64,000 nucleotides of DNA, from assembly GCF_000938255.1 (NCBI RefSeq), contig NZ_JYMR01000008.1, positions 124,001 through 188,000 of the forward strand, written 5' to 3'. Under the pieces are notes generated by a model. The model was not told where the DNA came from. It did no database searches and worked only from the letters and a program-made list of their open reading frames with translations. Below, in pieces: positions 9,060 through 18,485 of this stretch. A program made the translations under genes and the position numbers. Each line of letters starts with the position of its first letter. The stretch's first letter is position 1. The DNA comes from Bradyrhizobium sp. LTSP849 (lineage in GTDB: Bacteria > Pseudomonadota > Alphaproteobacteria > Rhizobiales > Xanthobacteraceae).

Positions 9060-11456
9060 TCAGATGCCTGTTGAGGCTTCGATCTTCGTTGAATCATTAG
9101 TCTTTTCAGCCGGCTCTTTGGTTTCGGCTACCGGCTCTTTTGTTGCCGTATCCTTGACGATTTCCTTGGCGATTTCCGTGACGGTTGCTTTGGCGGCGGG
9201 TGCCAGCTCGGTCCCCTCAGCCTTCGCCGGCGTGCCGGAGATCGCAAAGCGCATCCGCATCCAGGCGCCGCGCTGGCCTTCCCGGAAGTCGGAGGCGTCC
9301 TTCAATTCGATGCGGCCGCCATGGTCTTCCAGCACGCGGCCGACGATCGCTAGCCCAAGGCCGGTGCCTTTGGCCCTCGTTGTCACATAGGGCTCCAGCA
9401 AGCGCGAGCGCGCGACCTTGGGCAGGCCGATGCCGTTGTCGATAACATCGATCAGCACGTCCTCGCCCTCGCGCGACACCACGACGTCGATGCGGCCTTT
9501 TCCGTTGTCCTGGCCGAGTTCCTCCGGCGGGACCTGCTCGATCGCCTCCGTGGCGTTCTTGACGATATTGGTGACCGCCTGCGAGATCAGCCGCCGGTCG
9601 AACTGGGCGCGCAGCGGATCTTCCTTGAACTCCGCCTCGATATCGATCTCGGGATGAGCGACCTTCATCAGGAACACCGCCTGCCGCACGGCGTCGGCGA
9701 CGTCCTCGCCCTCCATCACCGGCTTGGGCATCCGCGCGAAGCGCGAGAACTCGTCGACCATGCGCCTGATATCGTCGACCTGGCGCACGATGGTGTCGGT
9801 GCACTGCTCGAAGATCTGCTTGTCCTTGGCCTCGGTGATATCCTTGCCGAACTTGCGGCGGATGCGCTCGGCCGAGAGCTGGATCGGCGTCAGCGGGTTC
9901 TTGATCTCGTGCGCGATGCGGCGCGCCACGTCGCCCCAGGCCGAGGTGCGCTGTGCCGACACGAGCTCGGTGATGTCGTCGAGCGTGATGATGTAGCTGT
10001 CGTGCGGCTGGTTCTTCTCGGCGCTGACGCGGACCGAGAGATTGCGCTCCTGCCCGTCGCGCGTGATCGTGATCTGGCCCTGGACCAGGCGCTGGGTCCC
10101 TTCCCGCGCGGCTTTCATCATCTCGTCGAGCTCGGGAAGCACGTCGGAGAGCGGATGGCCGAGCGTCTCCGCCTCGGAGTGCCCGATCAGCTTCTCGGCG
10201 GAGCGGTTGAGGATGCCGACGCTGCCGGACGTATCGACGCCGATGATGCCGGCACTCGCCGACGACAGCACGGCCTCGATGAAGCGGCGGCGGCTGTCGA
10301 TGAGATCGCTGGCATTGACGAGCTCGTCGCGCTGGCTACGCAGTTCCTGCGTCATCTTGTTGAAAGTCTCGCCCAATTGGGCAAGGTCGCCTTCCGACTG
10401 GTGCACCGGCACCTTGACGTTGAGATCACCGGTCGAAACCGTATGCGCTGCGTTCATTAGCCGCCGGATCGGCGCCACCAGCGAGTTGGCGAAGTTCAAT
10501 CCGATCAGCACCGAGGCCATCAGAATGGTCAGCGCGATCACCGCGAACATCAGCGCGAAGGCGACCTGGATGCCGAGCCGGCGCGACTCGATCTGGGCGT
10601 ATTCGGCAACGCTCACCTCGGTCTGTTTGAGCTGGTTGACGACGTTGGGATCAAGGGGACGCGCGACATAGAGGAAGGTGTCGCTGAAGGCGCGCAGCCG
10701 GATCACCGCGGCGACGAAGTTCGCATCCGGCAGGACCGCGATCTCGGGCTCGGATTCGTTGACGTTGCTGAGGAAGTCCGGCGCCGGCGGCGAATAGGCC
10801 AGCCGCATGCCGGTGTCGGCGGATTCCAGAATGTTGGTGTTCTTGTCGATGATCATCGCGCCCGGCAGATTGCGGGAGCTGGCGCTGGAGGTCAGCAATT
10901 CACGGAACGAGCGGCGATCCTGGTCGTAGAGCGGTCGCGCATGCGCGATGTCATTGGCCATGCCGATAATGTCGCCGCGGATCAGCTGCGCATGGTCCTG
11001 CATGTAGGCCCGCGCAATCGTCAGCGAGTTCTGGATCACTTCCTTGGTCGGCCCGGAGAACAGCCGGTCGAGGCCGCGCTCGAGGGTGACGTTGGCGACG
11101 ACGGCAACCAGAACCGCAGGCAGCACCGCCACGATCGAGAACAGGCTGACGATCTGGACGTGGAGGCGCGCCGCCGCCCGGCCCCGCCGGCGGGCCAGGA
11201 TCAGCTGCCAGAGCTCGCGGATGATGATCCCGACCAGGAGCAGGATCGTGCCTGCATTGATCAGATAGAACGAGCGGACGACCTCGGGCGTCGGGTCGAT
11301 ACTTGTCAGTCCGGTCAGAACCAGGAAGGTCAGGAAGGCCGACAGCAGCGCCAGCGCCACGGCAAACGGCGCCAGCCAGCGTCGCACCGACCAGCGCCGG
11401 GGCTCTTCGGCTGGGGCCGTGTCAAAGGATGCGGCCGAGGTGTCTGCGCTGGTCAT
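9060..11456 (-). CDS. ntrY: membrane sensor histidine kinase NtrY
   Basis: NtrY (798 residues from the ATG at 11456) senses an envelope or redox/nitrogen signal and phosphorylates NtrX. The N-terminus has a hydrophobic hairpin (about 30-105) and further spans flanking a periplasmic domain. A HAMP linker follows (SNSLVAPIRRLMNAAHTVS region), then a PAS domain, HisKA with [16 protein letters not shown] and an HATPase domain with GIGLPK and GTGLGLAIV. A longer frame reaches 11723 but the extra N-terminus looks non-coding; MTSADTSAAS is the likely beginning. The C-terminal 50 residues are a low-complexity Lys/Glu/Thr tail. The gene that usually precedes it, ntrC, lies 10 kb away here. Confidence 0.93.
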   Translation of the reverse strand: MTSADTSAASFDTAPAEEPRRWSVRRWLAPFAVALALLSAFLTFLVLTGLTSIDPTPEVVRSFYLINAGTILLLVGIIIRELWQLILARRRGRAAARLHVQIVSLFSIVAVLPAVLVAVVANVTLERGLDRLFSGPTKEVIQNSLTIARAYMQDHAQLIRGDIIGMANDIAHARPLYDQDRRSFRELLTSSASSRNLPGAMIIDKNTNILESADTGMRLAYSPPAPDFLSNVNESEPEIAVLPDANFVAAVIRLRAFSDTFLYVARPLDPNVVNQLKQTEVSVAEYAQIESRRLGIQVAFALMFAVIALTILMASVLIGLNFANSLVAPIRRLMNAAHTVSTGDLNVKVPVHQSEGDLAQLGETFNKMTQELRSQRDELVNASDLIDSRRRFIEAVLSSASAGIIGVDTSGSVGILNRSAEKLIGHSEAETLGHPLSDVLPELDEMMKAAREGTQRLVQGQITITRDGQERNLSVRVSAEKNQPHDSYIITLDDITELVSAQRTSAWGDVARRIAHEIKNPLTPIQLSAERIRRKFGKDITEAKDKQIFEQCTDTIVRQVDDIRRMVDEFSRFARMPKPVMEGEDVADAVRQAVFLMKVAHPEIDIEAEFKEDPLRAQFDRRLISQAVTNIVKNATEAIEQVPPEELGQDNGKGRIDVVVSREGEDVLIDVIDNGIGLPKVARSRLLEPYVTTRAKGTGLGLAIVGRVLEDHGGRIELKDASDFREGQRGAWMRMRFAISGTPAKAEGTELAPAAKATVTEIAKEIVKDTATKEPVAETKEPAEKTNDSTKIEASTGI

Positions 11457-11647
11457 TCCGGCAATGGGGTGCTGAAAACGGGTCCGCGGCGGCGGCGGAT
11501 ACTGATGTATTCGTACCACATTGTTGCCGAGACGCGACAGTGTCAAATAGCCACGCGATCTCAGTGGCTTACCAAATTCAGCTTCTTGTTTTTGCCACGA
11601 TTTATCAAAACGCCGAGCTTGGGATTCGACGGTGTTCGACCGCTTTC

Positions 11648-11779
11648 TCAGTTCTCTCGAATCTTGCGCGGTGGAGGTTGAACAGCAGAGGCACCCGCAG
11701 CTCGACGTATGGCTATCGCCCACGACAGCATCCCCGCAGCCACCAGCATCATGCGACGATCAACGAAGCTTCCGTTCAT
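11648..11779 (-). pseudogene. 43-codon secreted-protein beginning, probably truncated
   Basis: An ATG at 11779 follows GAGGACCT and opens a 43-codon frame with a basic start and a hydrophobic stretch (MMLVAAGMLSWAIAI) like a signal peptide, ending after a short proline-rich tail. It lies downstream of the sulfatase terminator on the same strand. The signal-like start and good ribosome-binding site suggest the 5' end of an exported-protein gene whose remainder was lost at the junction with the ntrY upstream region. The rest of 11457-11859 holds no gene that I can see. Confidence 0.35.
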
Positions 11780-11821
11780 AGGTCCTCGGCCCTTGTAATT
11801 CAGTTCGCGCCCGAACAGCAG

Positions 11822-11846
11822 AACGGCCCCGCGATCCGGGGCCGTT
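11822..11846 (-). terminator. hairpin downstream of the sulfatase gene
   Basis: AACGGCCCCG (11822-11831) and CGGGGCCGTT (11837-11846) form a perfect 10-bp stem with a 5-base loop, 13 bases past the sulfatase stop. The sequence following it on the minus strand is not T-rich, so it may work as a weak or factor-aided terminator. Confidence 0.6.
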
Positions 11847-11859
11847 CCGTCGATTGACC

Positions 11860-13565
11860 TCAGTTGCCATTGGGCATGCCGATCTGGAAGCCGTTCTTGG
11901 CGAGCGAATCCCTGAAGAACTGGAATCGCTCGTACTGCTGTATCGTGATCGGTCCTGCGTAGGTCTCGCTCTGAATCTTCCGTGGAGGGTACTTCACGTA
12001 AGTCTGCATCAGATCCTTGATCGCGGCATTGATCGTAACCAAGGACCACGTGTGCTCCGTGTAGTTATTCATGAAGATGTCGTACCGCTCCTGCGGGTCC
12101 TGCCAGAGATCAAAAACCTGAGGAACCGTCGCTACATAGGACTCCGGTCCTTTCCAGCCGAGATTGGTGTCAACCGCCAGGCCACCGGTCTGGGCACCGT
12201 TGTCACCGCGCAAATTGAACACGGCCTTGTAATTGCCAACACGGGCGGCACCGGGCGTCAGCTCCGACTCGGTGAAGTAGAACCAGTTCTTACGCTCCGA
12301 CTTGCCGGTTCGAACAGGATCGGTGACATATCGACGCTGTCGAAGATGATGGGCTTACCCTCGCGGTCGTTCTCCGGCAGCTTCACGCCGGCGAGCTTCG
12401 CGAAAGTCGCCATGTAATCAAGACCGCCGACGACGTCGGAGTTCTTCGTGCCGGCCTTGATGCCGGGCCCCCATGCGAGGGACGGGACACGGTTGCCGCC
12501 CTCACGAACGGTGCCTTTGGTGCCGCGGAAAGGCGTATACCCGGCATCCGGATAAACGTCCTGCCACGCACCGTTGTCGGTCGTCCAGAACACATAAGTG
12601 TTCTTGTCGAGCCCGAGGGACCGCACCTTTTCCATGATGCGGCCGATACGCGTGTCGTTCTCCACGACCGAGTCTGCGAACTTGCTCTTCGACATCGATT
12701 TGCCCTGGAATTCGGGCGCCGGCATATTGGGCTGATGCACCTTCATGAAGTTGATGCTCATAAAGAAGGGGCCCGATGCCTTGTTGCGATCCAGATATTC
12801 AAGCGAGGCCTTCTCGACATAGTCGTCGAAGAAGGGGATGCCGACCACGCCCTTGTCCGGCGTGTTGACGTACTGGCCGTTGATCTTGAAATCCTCCTTC
12901 GCGGGCTGGCCGGCGTTTCCGGACAGCGCGCCCTTGGTGACCTTCGTGAACATCGCCCTCAGTTCAGGGTCCATGTCGGGAAACCATGTCGGATCGGCGT
13001 ATGTGTAAGCATTGAGATGATAGAGCCCGCAATACTTCATCTCGTCATAACCCTGGGCGTTCGGTATCGCATAATCATCCTCGCCGAGATGCCATTTGCC
13101 CGTGAAGAACGTCCTATAGCCAGCCGTCTTCAAAACCGACGCAAGCGTCCATTCCGCCGCCGGCAAGCCCCCACCCTGCCCCTGGAATGCCACAGTGGTC
13201 ATGCCGCTACGATTTGGAATTCGGCCGGTCTGTACCGCGGCACGCCCCGGCGTGCAGCTCGGCTGTGCGTAGAAAGACATAAATTGCAGTCCTTCGGCCG
13301 CGAGACGATCGATGCTCGGCGTCGGCATGCCGCGATTTTCGCCGCCGCCGTAGGGCCCGGAGTCGCCATAACCAAAGTCATCCGACAGGATAAGGATGAT
13401 GTTCGGCTTTGATCCGCCGGCCGAGGACGATGGCTGCGTGGTCGCCTGCGCTTGAGCAGTTTGGACAGGTGCCATTGCCGAGAAGGCGGCAATGGTGGCA
13501 AGCGAGCTTGAGGCCGCAAGCAGTTTGCGGCGGCTGAAGTCTTCAGTCGTCTTCTTCTCAGTCAT
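11860..13565 (-). pseudogene. Tat-exported cysteine-type arylsulfatase, frameshifted
   Basis: A sulfatase, about 568 residues if repaired. It starts with a Tat signal (FSRRKLLAASSSLA, residues 10-23). The core has the metal-binding DDFGYGD near residue 60 and CTPGRAAVQTGR near 100, the C-x-P-x-R signature whose cysteine is turned into formylglycine. GKWHLG near 160 and the DNGAW segment complete the site. At about 12316-12320 one base seems to be missing: the main frame runs into unrelated codons and stops near 12258. The other frame continues smoothly from TGKSERKNWFYFTESEL to the stop at 11860. The total length is one base short of a multiple of three, as expected for a single deletion. The catalytic part is upstream of the break. 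The start overlaps the FGE stop (TGATG). Confidence 0.85.
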
Positions 13566-14539
13566 CACTTTCTCCCTGGACGTGTGACGCAGCGAAACCC
13601 GAGGTGGCTGGTGGACGTGTCGATCGGTTCGGCATGGCGCGCAGCCGGTCGGTAGCGCCGGCAATAGTTTGGCGCGCAGAGGTGCGAGCCGCCCTTGATC
13701 ACCTTGCGCGGTATCCGGCTGAGTGGCAGCGACGGATCGTGGCTGTCATGTTCGGAGCCGCCGCGCGGGTTTTGCGGAATGCAGCAGGCCTTCGTTGCAT
13801 CGGCATGGTGCTTCGGCGCCCACCAGTCGCTGGTCCATTCCCAGACATTCCCGATCATGTCGAAGACGCCGTAACCGTTTGGCGGATAGGTCGATACCGG
13901 CGAGGTGCGCTCGTAGCCATCCTCGCTCCGGTTCTCGAACGGGAAGTGACCTTGCCAAATGTTGGCTTGATGGACACCGCCCGGAACAAGCTCGTCACCC
14001 CAGGCGTACTCGGCCTCATCGAGGCCGCCACGCGAGGCAAATTCCCACTCTGCTTCCGTGGGCAGATCCTTGCCGGCCCATCGGGCATAGGCGAGCGCGT
14101 CGGCATGGGCGATGTGCACGACGGGATGATCGTCTAGTGACTTGATATTGCTTTCCGGGCCGTCAGGATGGCGCCAGTTGGCGCCCTTGAGCAGTGTCCA
14201 CCATTGGCTGTAGTCGTGAAGATCGACAGGATGATCCGGGGGCGTGAAGGTGAGCGACCCTGCGAAGATCATGTGTGGCAGGGCGTCCGGGTAGTCCTTC
14301 GGATTGGGAGCGACCTCGGCGAACGTGGCATGGCCGGTAGCGCGCACGAACTCCTTGAATTGCCGGTTCGTCACCGGCGTGCGGTCAATCCAGAAGCCAT
14401 CGACGCTCACCCTGTGGGATGGAGCTTCCTCGGGATAGTGCCGATCCGATCCCATACGAAACGTTCCGCCCGGAATGAAGATCGAGTTCGGCGGGCAGTT
14501 TTCACAGACGTCTGCGACCGTTGCGTGCGCTAAGCTCAC
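13565..14539 (-). CDS. formylglycine-generating enzyme (sulfatase modifying factor)
   Basis: A 324-residue FGE-sulfatase-domain protein that oxidises the active-site cysteine of sulfatases to formylglycine using oxygen and copper. The N-terminal part has IPGGTFRMGSD and FWIDRTPVTNRQF. The middle has LPTEAEWEFASRGG and the WEWTSDWW segment. The C-terminus has KGGSHLCAPNYCRRYRPAAR near residue 282, with the two catalytic cysteines five residues apart as in human SUMF1, and ends in LGFRCV. There is no signal peptide, so it acts in the cytoplasm before Tat export of the sulfatase it precedes. The start is GTG at 14539 with ACGGAG upstream. Its gene appears intact although its partner is frameshifted. 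Confidence 0.92.
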   Translation of the reverse strand: MSLAHATVADVCENCPPNSIFIPGGTFRMGSDRHYPEEAPSHRVSVDGFWIDRTPVTNRQFKEFVRATGHATFAEVAPNPKDYPDALPHMIFAGSLTFTPPDHPVDLHDYSQWWTLLKGANWRHPDGPESNIKSLDDHPVVHIAHADALAYARWAGKDLPTEAEWEFASRGGLDEAEYAWGDELVPGGVHQANIWQGHFPFENRSEDGYERTSPVSTYPPNGYGVFDMIGNVWEWTSDWWAPKHHADATKACCIPQNPRGGSEHDSHDPSLPLSRIPRKVIKGGSHLCAPNYCRRYRPAARHAEPIDTSTSHLGFRCVTRPGRK

Positions 14540-14567
14540 GTCGGATGCTCCGTATTTGTAAACACAC

Positions 14568-14786
14568 TCAGCAGCGGTTCGTATGATGATCGCCGGACAG
14601 AGCGGTAAATCTAAAGCGCAGCGTCGATGAGCCTAGTTGGACCTTGGTCCACTGTTGCCGCTTGAAGATCACGTCGATCGCCTCGACGATCTTCATCTCG
14701 GGATGCTGCTTGCAGTAGACGATGAGGCTGTGTTCACTCACCTGGGCGCGGAGGGTCTTAGCCGGGTGACACCTGGCGAGACGCAT
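14568..14786 (-). CDS. hypothetical 72-residue frame upstream of the FGE gene
   Basis: I do not recognise this protein. It opens with ATG at 14786 and contains the fairly protein-like stretch SLIVYCKQHPEMKIVEAIDV (residues 20-39) followed by FKRQQWTKVQL. No clear ribosome-binding site is seen. It ends 28 bases before the FGE start on the same strand. It may be a leader gene, a remnant or a chance frame; one of the two TGGACC palindromes lies inside it and the other about 40 bases upstream. Confidence 0.25.
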   Translation of the reverse strand: MRLARCHPAKTLRAQVSEHSLIVYCKQHPEMKIVEAIDVIFKRQQWTKVQLGSSTLRFRFTALSGDHHTNRC

Positions 14787-14839
14787 TCTCAGAGGACGTT
14801 AACCCGCAAGGCTGCTGTACAAACTTGGACCTAGGTCCA
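14638..14839. repeat. two copies of TGGACC-N2-GGTCCA
   Basis: The 14-base dyads TGGACCTTGGTCCA (14638-14651) and TGGACCTAGGTCCA (14826-14839) lie 188 bases apart, within the stretch between the FGE gene and the sensor kinase gene. Paired dyads of this size suggest a regulator binding in the promoter region of one or both divergent units, but no regulator is known to me for this sequence. Confidence 0.4.
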
Positions 14840-14868
14840 GGCCGGCGTGCAAGTGCCCTCTCGACGAA

Positions 14869-14914
14869 TTGGCACAAACTGCATAGTCGCTCGGACGAAA
14901 TGGCACAAAGTGCA
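14869..14914. repeat. tandem TGGCACAAA(C/G)TGCA motifs before the sensor kinase gene
   Basis: TTGGCACAAACTGCA (14869-14883) is followed 31 bases later by ATGGCACAAAGTGCA (14900-14914); the second contains the perfect dyad GCAC-AAA-GTGC. An exact third copy of the first motif lies at 27616-27630, before the cytochrome cluster. It looks like a regulatory box but its reader is unknown. The rest of 14540-15076 shows no convincing gene. Confidence 0.4.
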
Positions 14915-15076
14915 TGGCGCAGATCGTCTTGAGGTTTGGCTCCGGTCAGTTCCGCGCCAGCTACAATCCGCTGGACTCGACAAGTTGCGACCACAGGTTT
15001 TAGCTTACCGTTGGTGCCCGAAGCTGGGTCACAACTCGTGAAAAACGTCGATCGATTTGAACGACCAACAACAAGA

Positions 15077-17325
15077 GTGAATCGCGGCGGCACCTTGGCC
15101 AGTGTTTTCCTGCTGATAGCTGTTGCGCTCTCTTTGCCAGGCATACATTCGCGCGCGGACGACGCACCGCGGCGCATCCTTATCTTGAGCGCTTATAACT
15201 ACACGTTTCCCGCAGCCACTCAGGTCATAGACGGCATAGAAAGTCGCCTTCGCGAACGAAGCTCGCAAAAGCTCGCAATCGACGCTGAGTTTCTCGATCT
15301 CGTGCGCGTCGCCGATAACGCGCACGAGGTGCGGACGGCCACCTTCCTGCGCGAAAAATATGCCGCGCGACCGCCGGACGTGCTCGTTGTGGTGGGTGGT
15401 ACGGCACTCCAGTTCATCATGAACTACCGCGACGTCGTAGCTCCGCAGATTCCAGTGGTGTTTGCCGGAGTTTCGCAAGCAACCTATTCCGCCCTGCATC
15501 CTCCTGCCAATGTTACTGGCGTCCTCGTCGGCCTCGACTTTGAGAAAACCCTCCATCTGGCTGAACTGCTTCAGCCCACCACACGCCGGCTCATTGTAAT
15601 CGGCAGCAATGTTACTCTCGAAGACCGTCGATGGCACGAAGCGGCTCGCGGCGCCATCGAACGACATGACAGAAAATTTGAAACGACTTATCTTTTTGGA
15701 CTTTCTTTCGATGCGCTCGTCAGCGAGGTCTCGCGAATACCGAACGACGCGATTGTTATCTTTTTGACTTTCTTTGCTGATGGTACAGGAAAAGCTTTTG
15801 TCGGCAGGGAGGTAGCCCGCGAACTCGTCCGGATCTCCCCTGCCCCGATCTATGGACCATACAACACTTACCTCGACACCGGGGTCGTGGGCGGATTTTT
15901 CGAGACGTTCAAATCGCACGGGGCTGCCGCGGCCGAGCTGGTTCTTGCAGTCAGCGCCGGGAAAGATCCCGCTTCGCTCCCACCGAAAGTCAATCCAACC
16001 CAAGCATTCCATGTGGACTCGAGAGCGATGGCGCGGTGGGGCCTGAAGCAAGGCAATCTTCCGCCCGGTACGGATGTTTTGTTCGAGGAACCGAGCCTCT
16101 GGGAGGAACATCGCTACCTCACGTCAGCGGTGGCGCTGGTCATTGCCTTGCTGATGGGGGGCGTCGCTGTCCTGCTGGTTCAACTGCGCCGGCGACGGCA
16201 GGCCGAGCGTTCGCTCAAGGAGAGCGAGGACCGAATGACCTTTACGGCCGCAACCGCGAATATCGGATTGTGGCAGTTCGATCGGACGACCGACGAGCTA
16301 TGGACGACCGATCATTGCCGGACGATGTTTGGTCTTGCCAGCGATACGCTTCTCACACGCGAGACGTTTCTCGCTGCGGCCCACCCTGAAGATCGGCGCA
16401 TCGCAGTGCGGACCCTGCGCGGGGTATCGCGCGGGCACGCCGCTGTTACTGACATCCGCATTGTCCGCCTCGACGGCCAGATCCGCTGGTTCAGGATTCG
16501 CGCGCGTGCTCCTTTCGACGGCATAAAAGCACCAGATCAGCTCAGCGGAATGCTCGTCGATATCACCGACCAGAAAGCGGCGGAGTCCGAGGCGGAGTTG
16601 CAGAGACAGGAGGTCACGCATTTGATGCGGGTCTCTGCATTGGGCGAGCTGTCCGGGGCGATCGCGCACGAAGTCAACCAGCCACTGACGGCGATCCTGT
16701 CGAACGCGCAGGCGGCGATTTATCTTCTGGACCAGGATCCTCCTAACCTCGCCGAGGTGCGGGACACGCTGAGGGATATCGTGCTGGAGGACAATCGTGC
16801 CGGCGAGGTGGTGCAGCGGCTGCGCGGCCTGCTCAAAAAGGGTGAGAGCCGATCCGAGCGAATCGATCTCAACGAGATGGTCGATTCCACGACGACACTG
16901 CTGCGCAGTGAACTGATCCGCCGGCGCGTTATGGTCGAGACTGATCTTGCTGCCGGTCTTCCCACCGTGCTCGGCGATTCCGTGCAACTGCAGCAAGTGC
17001 TCCTTAATCTCGTCGTCAATGCGATGGACGCGATGGCCTCGACCCCGGTAGAGCAGCGCCGCGTCAACATTCGAACGAGCCGGACCCCCGACGGAGACAT
17101 CGCGATTCGGCTGAAGGACCAAGGACCGGGGATCAGGCCGGTCGATGAAAAGCAGGTGTTCACGCCGTTCTACACAACCAAGCATCATGGCCTGGGGCTT
17201 GGCCTGACGATCTGTCTATTATTCGAAAGCACGGCGGAACCCTCAACCTCAGAAATGACGACGCGGGGGGAGCTGTTGCCGAGATTTCGCTGCCTGCTCG
17301 CCTCATGCTGATGGCGGCCCAATGA
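15077..17325 (+). pseudogene. hybrid sensor histidine kinase with periplasmic binding-protein domain, frameshifted at its 3' end
   Basis: A membrane kinase, about 749 residues if repaired. From the GTG at 15077 there is a signal sequence, a periplasmic ABC-substrate-binding-like domain (ILILSAYNYTFP to about residue 330), one span (about 345-370), a PAS domain, HisKA with phospho-acceptor AIAHEVNQPLTAI (His near 531) and an HATPase domain with VVNAMDAM and GLGLGLTIC. After TIC at about 17213 the frame loses phase and ends at 17311. The +1 frame gives SIIRKHGGTLNLRNDDAGGA and stops at 17325, with ATGA overlapping the next gene, as expected for an intact operon. One missing base accounts for this. 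The residues lost are only the last sheet of the ATPase domain. A TTG start at 14936 is an alternative. Confidence 0.8.
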
Positions 17326-17948
17326 TGGATAGTGCATTCACCGTCTTTCTCGTTGATGACGACGCCGGCGTGCTGAAGGCAGTTGGTCGACTATTGCGAG
17401 CGAGAGGGTACGACGTGCGGTCATTCACTTCGCCGCAGGCATTTCTCGTCAGCCACGACGCCTTGATCCGCGGTTGTGCCATCCTCGACGTCTCAATGCC
17501 CGATCTGGACGGACTGGCACTGCAGCAGGCGCTAAGCGCCGGCGGATCACAGAGATCGGTCATCTTCCTGACCGGTAAGGATGACATTCCCACCAGCGTG
17601 CGCGCCATGCGGGCCGGCGCCATCGATTTTCTGACTAAACCGGTCAACGATACGGACCTACTAGCGGCCATTGGACGGGCTGAAAAGGAAGATGCGGAGC
17701 ACCGCTCCGCCAACGCCAGCCTGGGCTCGATCCAGGCCAGATTGGCAATGCTGACGCCGCGTGAGCGCGAAGTGATGACTCATGTGGTTGCTGGACGGCT
17801 CAATAAGCAGATCGCGGGAGACCTCGGAACTGTCGAGAAGACGGTGAAAGTCCATCGCGGCCGGGTGATGAGCAAGCTCGGAGTACGATCCGTCGCCGAC
17901 CTCGTCCGCCTCGCAGAAAAAGCCGGAATTGACGGTAGCCGACCATAA
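17322..17948 (+). CDS. FixJ-family response regulator
   Basis: A 208-residue regulator with an N-terminal receiver (FLVDDDAGV, phospho-acceptor in CAILDVSMPDLDG, conserved Lys in FLTKPV) and a C-terminal LuxR-type helix-turn-helix (LTPREREVMTHVVAGRLNKQIA, near residues 143-164). This layout is that of FixJ/NodW/TodT regulators paired with PAS kinases. Its start overlaps the restored end of the kinase gene, so the pair is a two-component system. If the kinase is truly broken this regulator has lost its cognate donor. Confidence 0.93.
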   Translation: MMDSAFTVFLVDDDAGVLKAVGRLLRARGYDVRSFTSPQAFLVSHDALIRGCAILDVSMPDLDGLALQQALSAGGSQRSVIFLTGKDDIPTSVRAMRAGAIDFLTKPVNDTDLLAAIGRAEKEDAEHRSANASLGSIQARLAMLTPREREVMTHVVAGRLNKQIAGDLGTVEKTVKVHRGRVMSKLGVRSVADLVRLAEKAGIDGSRP

Positions 17949-18019
17949 TTCGCAACGCCGCGCTGTTGGCCCTAGGGCCAACTCGACAACGTGTGGTGGC
18001 GGGGTCCATCGTTCGCCCC

Positions 18020-18442
18020 ATGACGCAACCCTCGCCCTGGATTGCAATCGTTGACGACGATCCGCCGGTGCTGAAAGCCTTGGCGCGGCTGTTGAAGACG
18101 CGCGCCATCGAGGCCAGAACATACGGCTCGGCCCGCGACTTTCTTGCTGCGCTTCCCGACGCAACGTCCGATGCGTTGCCCGAATGCCTCATCCTCGACC
18201 TGCAGATGCCGGAAATGAACGGTCTTGAACTGCAGCGTCATCTCAATCACGTGGGAATCCGGATTCCGACCATCGTGATTACCGCCCATACCGACAGCGA
18301 TATGCACGAACTCTGCGCTGCTGCGGGGGCCGAGGCCTATCTGCGGAAACCGTTACAGGACACGACCTTGCTCGCAGCCATCAGCGAGATCAGGGCGGCC
18401 AGCGCCCGAACTCAGCACAGACCTCCCGGAACAGTAAAATGA
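18020..18442 (+). CDS. stand-alone receiver-domain protein
   Basis: A 140-residue protein made of one receiver domain: IAIVDDDPPVLKAL at the start, the phospho-acceptor Asp in LILDLQMPEMNG near residue 60, and AYLRKP near 110. There is no output domain, so it probably acts as a phosphate shuttle or sink in the kinase/FixJ pathway upstream, or docks onto the cyclic-nucleotide proteins downstream. The ATG at 18020 is favoured over an earlier start at 17966, which would add a leader unlike the family. It lies 71 bases after the FixJ-like gene. Confidence 0.88.
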   Translation: MTQPSPWIAIVDDDPPVLKALARLLKTRAIEARTYGSARDFLAALPDATSDALPECLILDLQMPEMNGLELQRHLNHVGIRIPTIVITAHTDSDMHELCAAAGAEAYLRKPLQDTTLLAAISEIRAASARTQHRPPGTVK

Positions 18443-18485
18443 CGCGGCCTGAGCTTCAGTGCTTGCCAGCAAGCGGGGTGCCGGG

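Noticed and set aside
7702..9390. A 562-residue plus-strand frame
   Set aside because: It is the reverse of ntrX and the end of ntrY, and its product has no family features.
14869..14914. TGGCAC-containing motifs as sigma-54 promoters
   Set aside because: The spacing between the GG and GC elements is 8 bases; sigma-54 needs 10.
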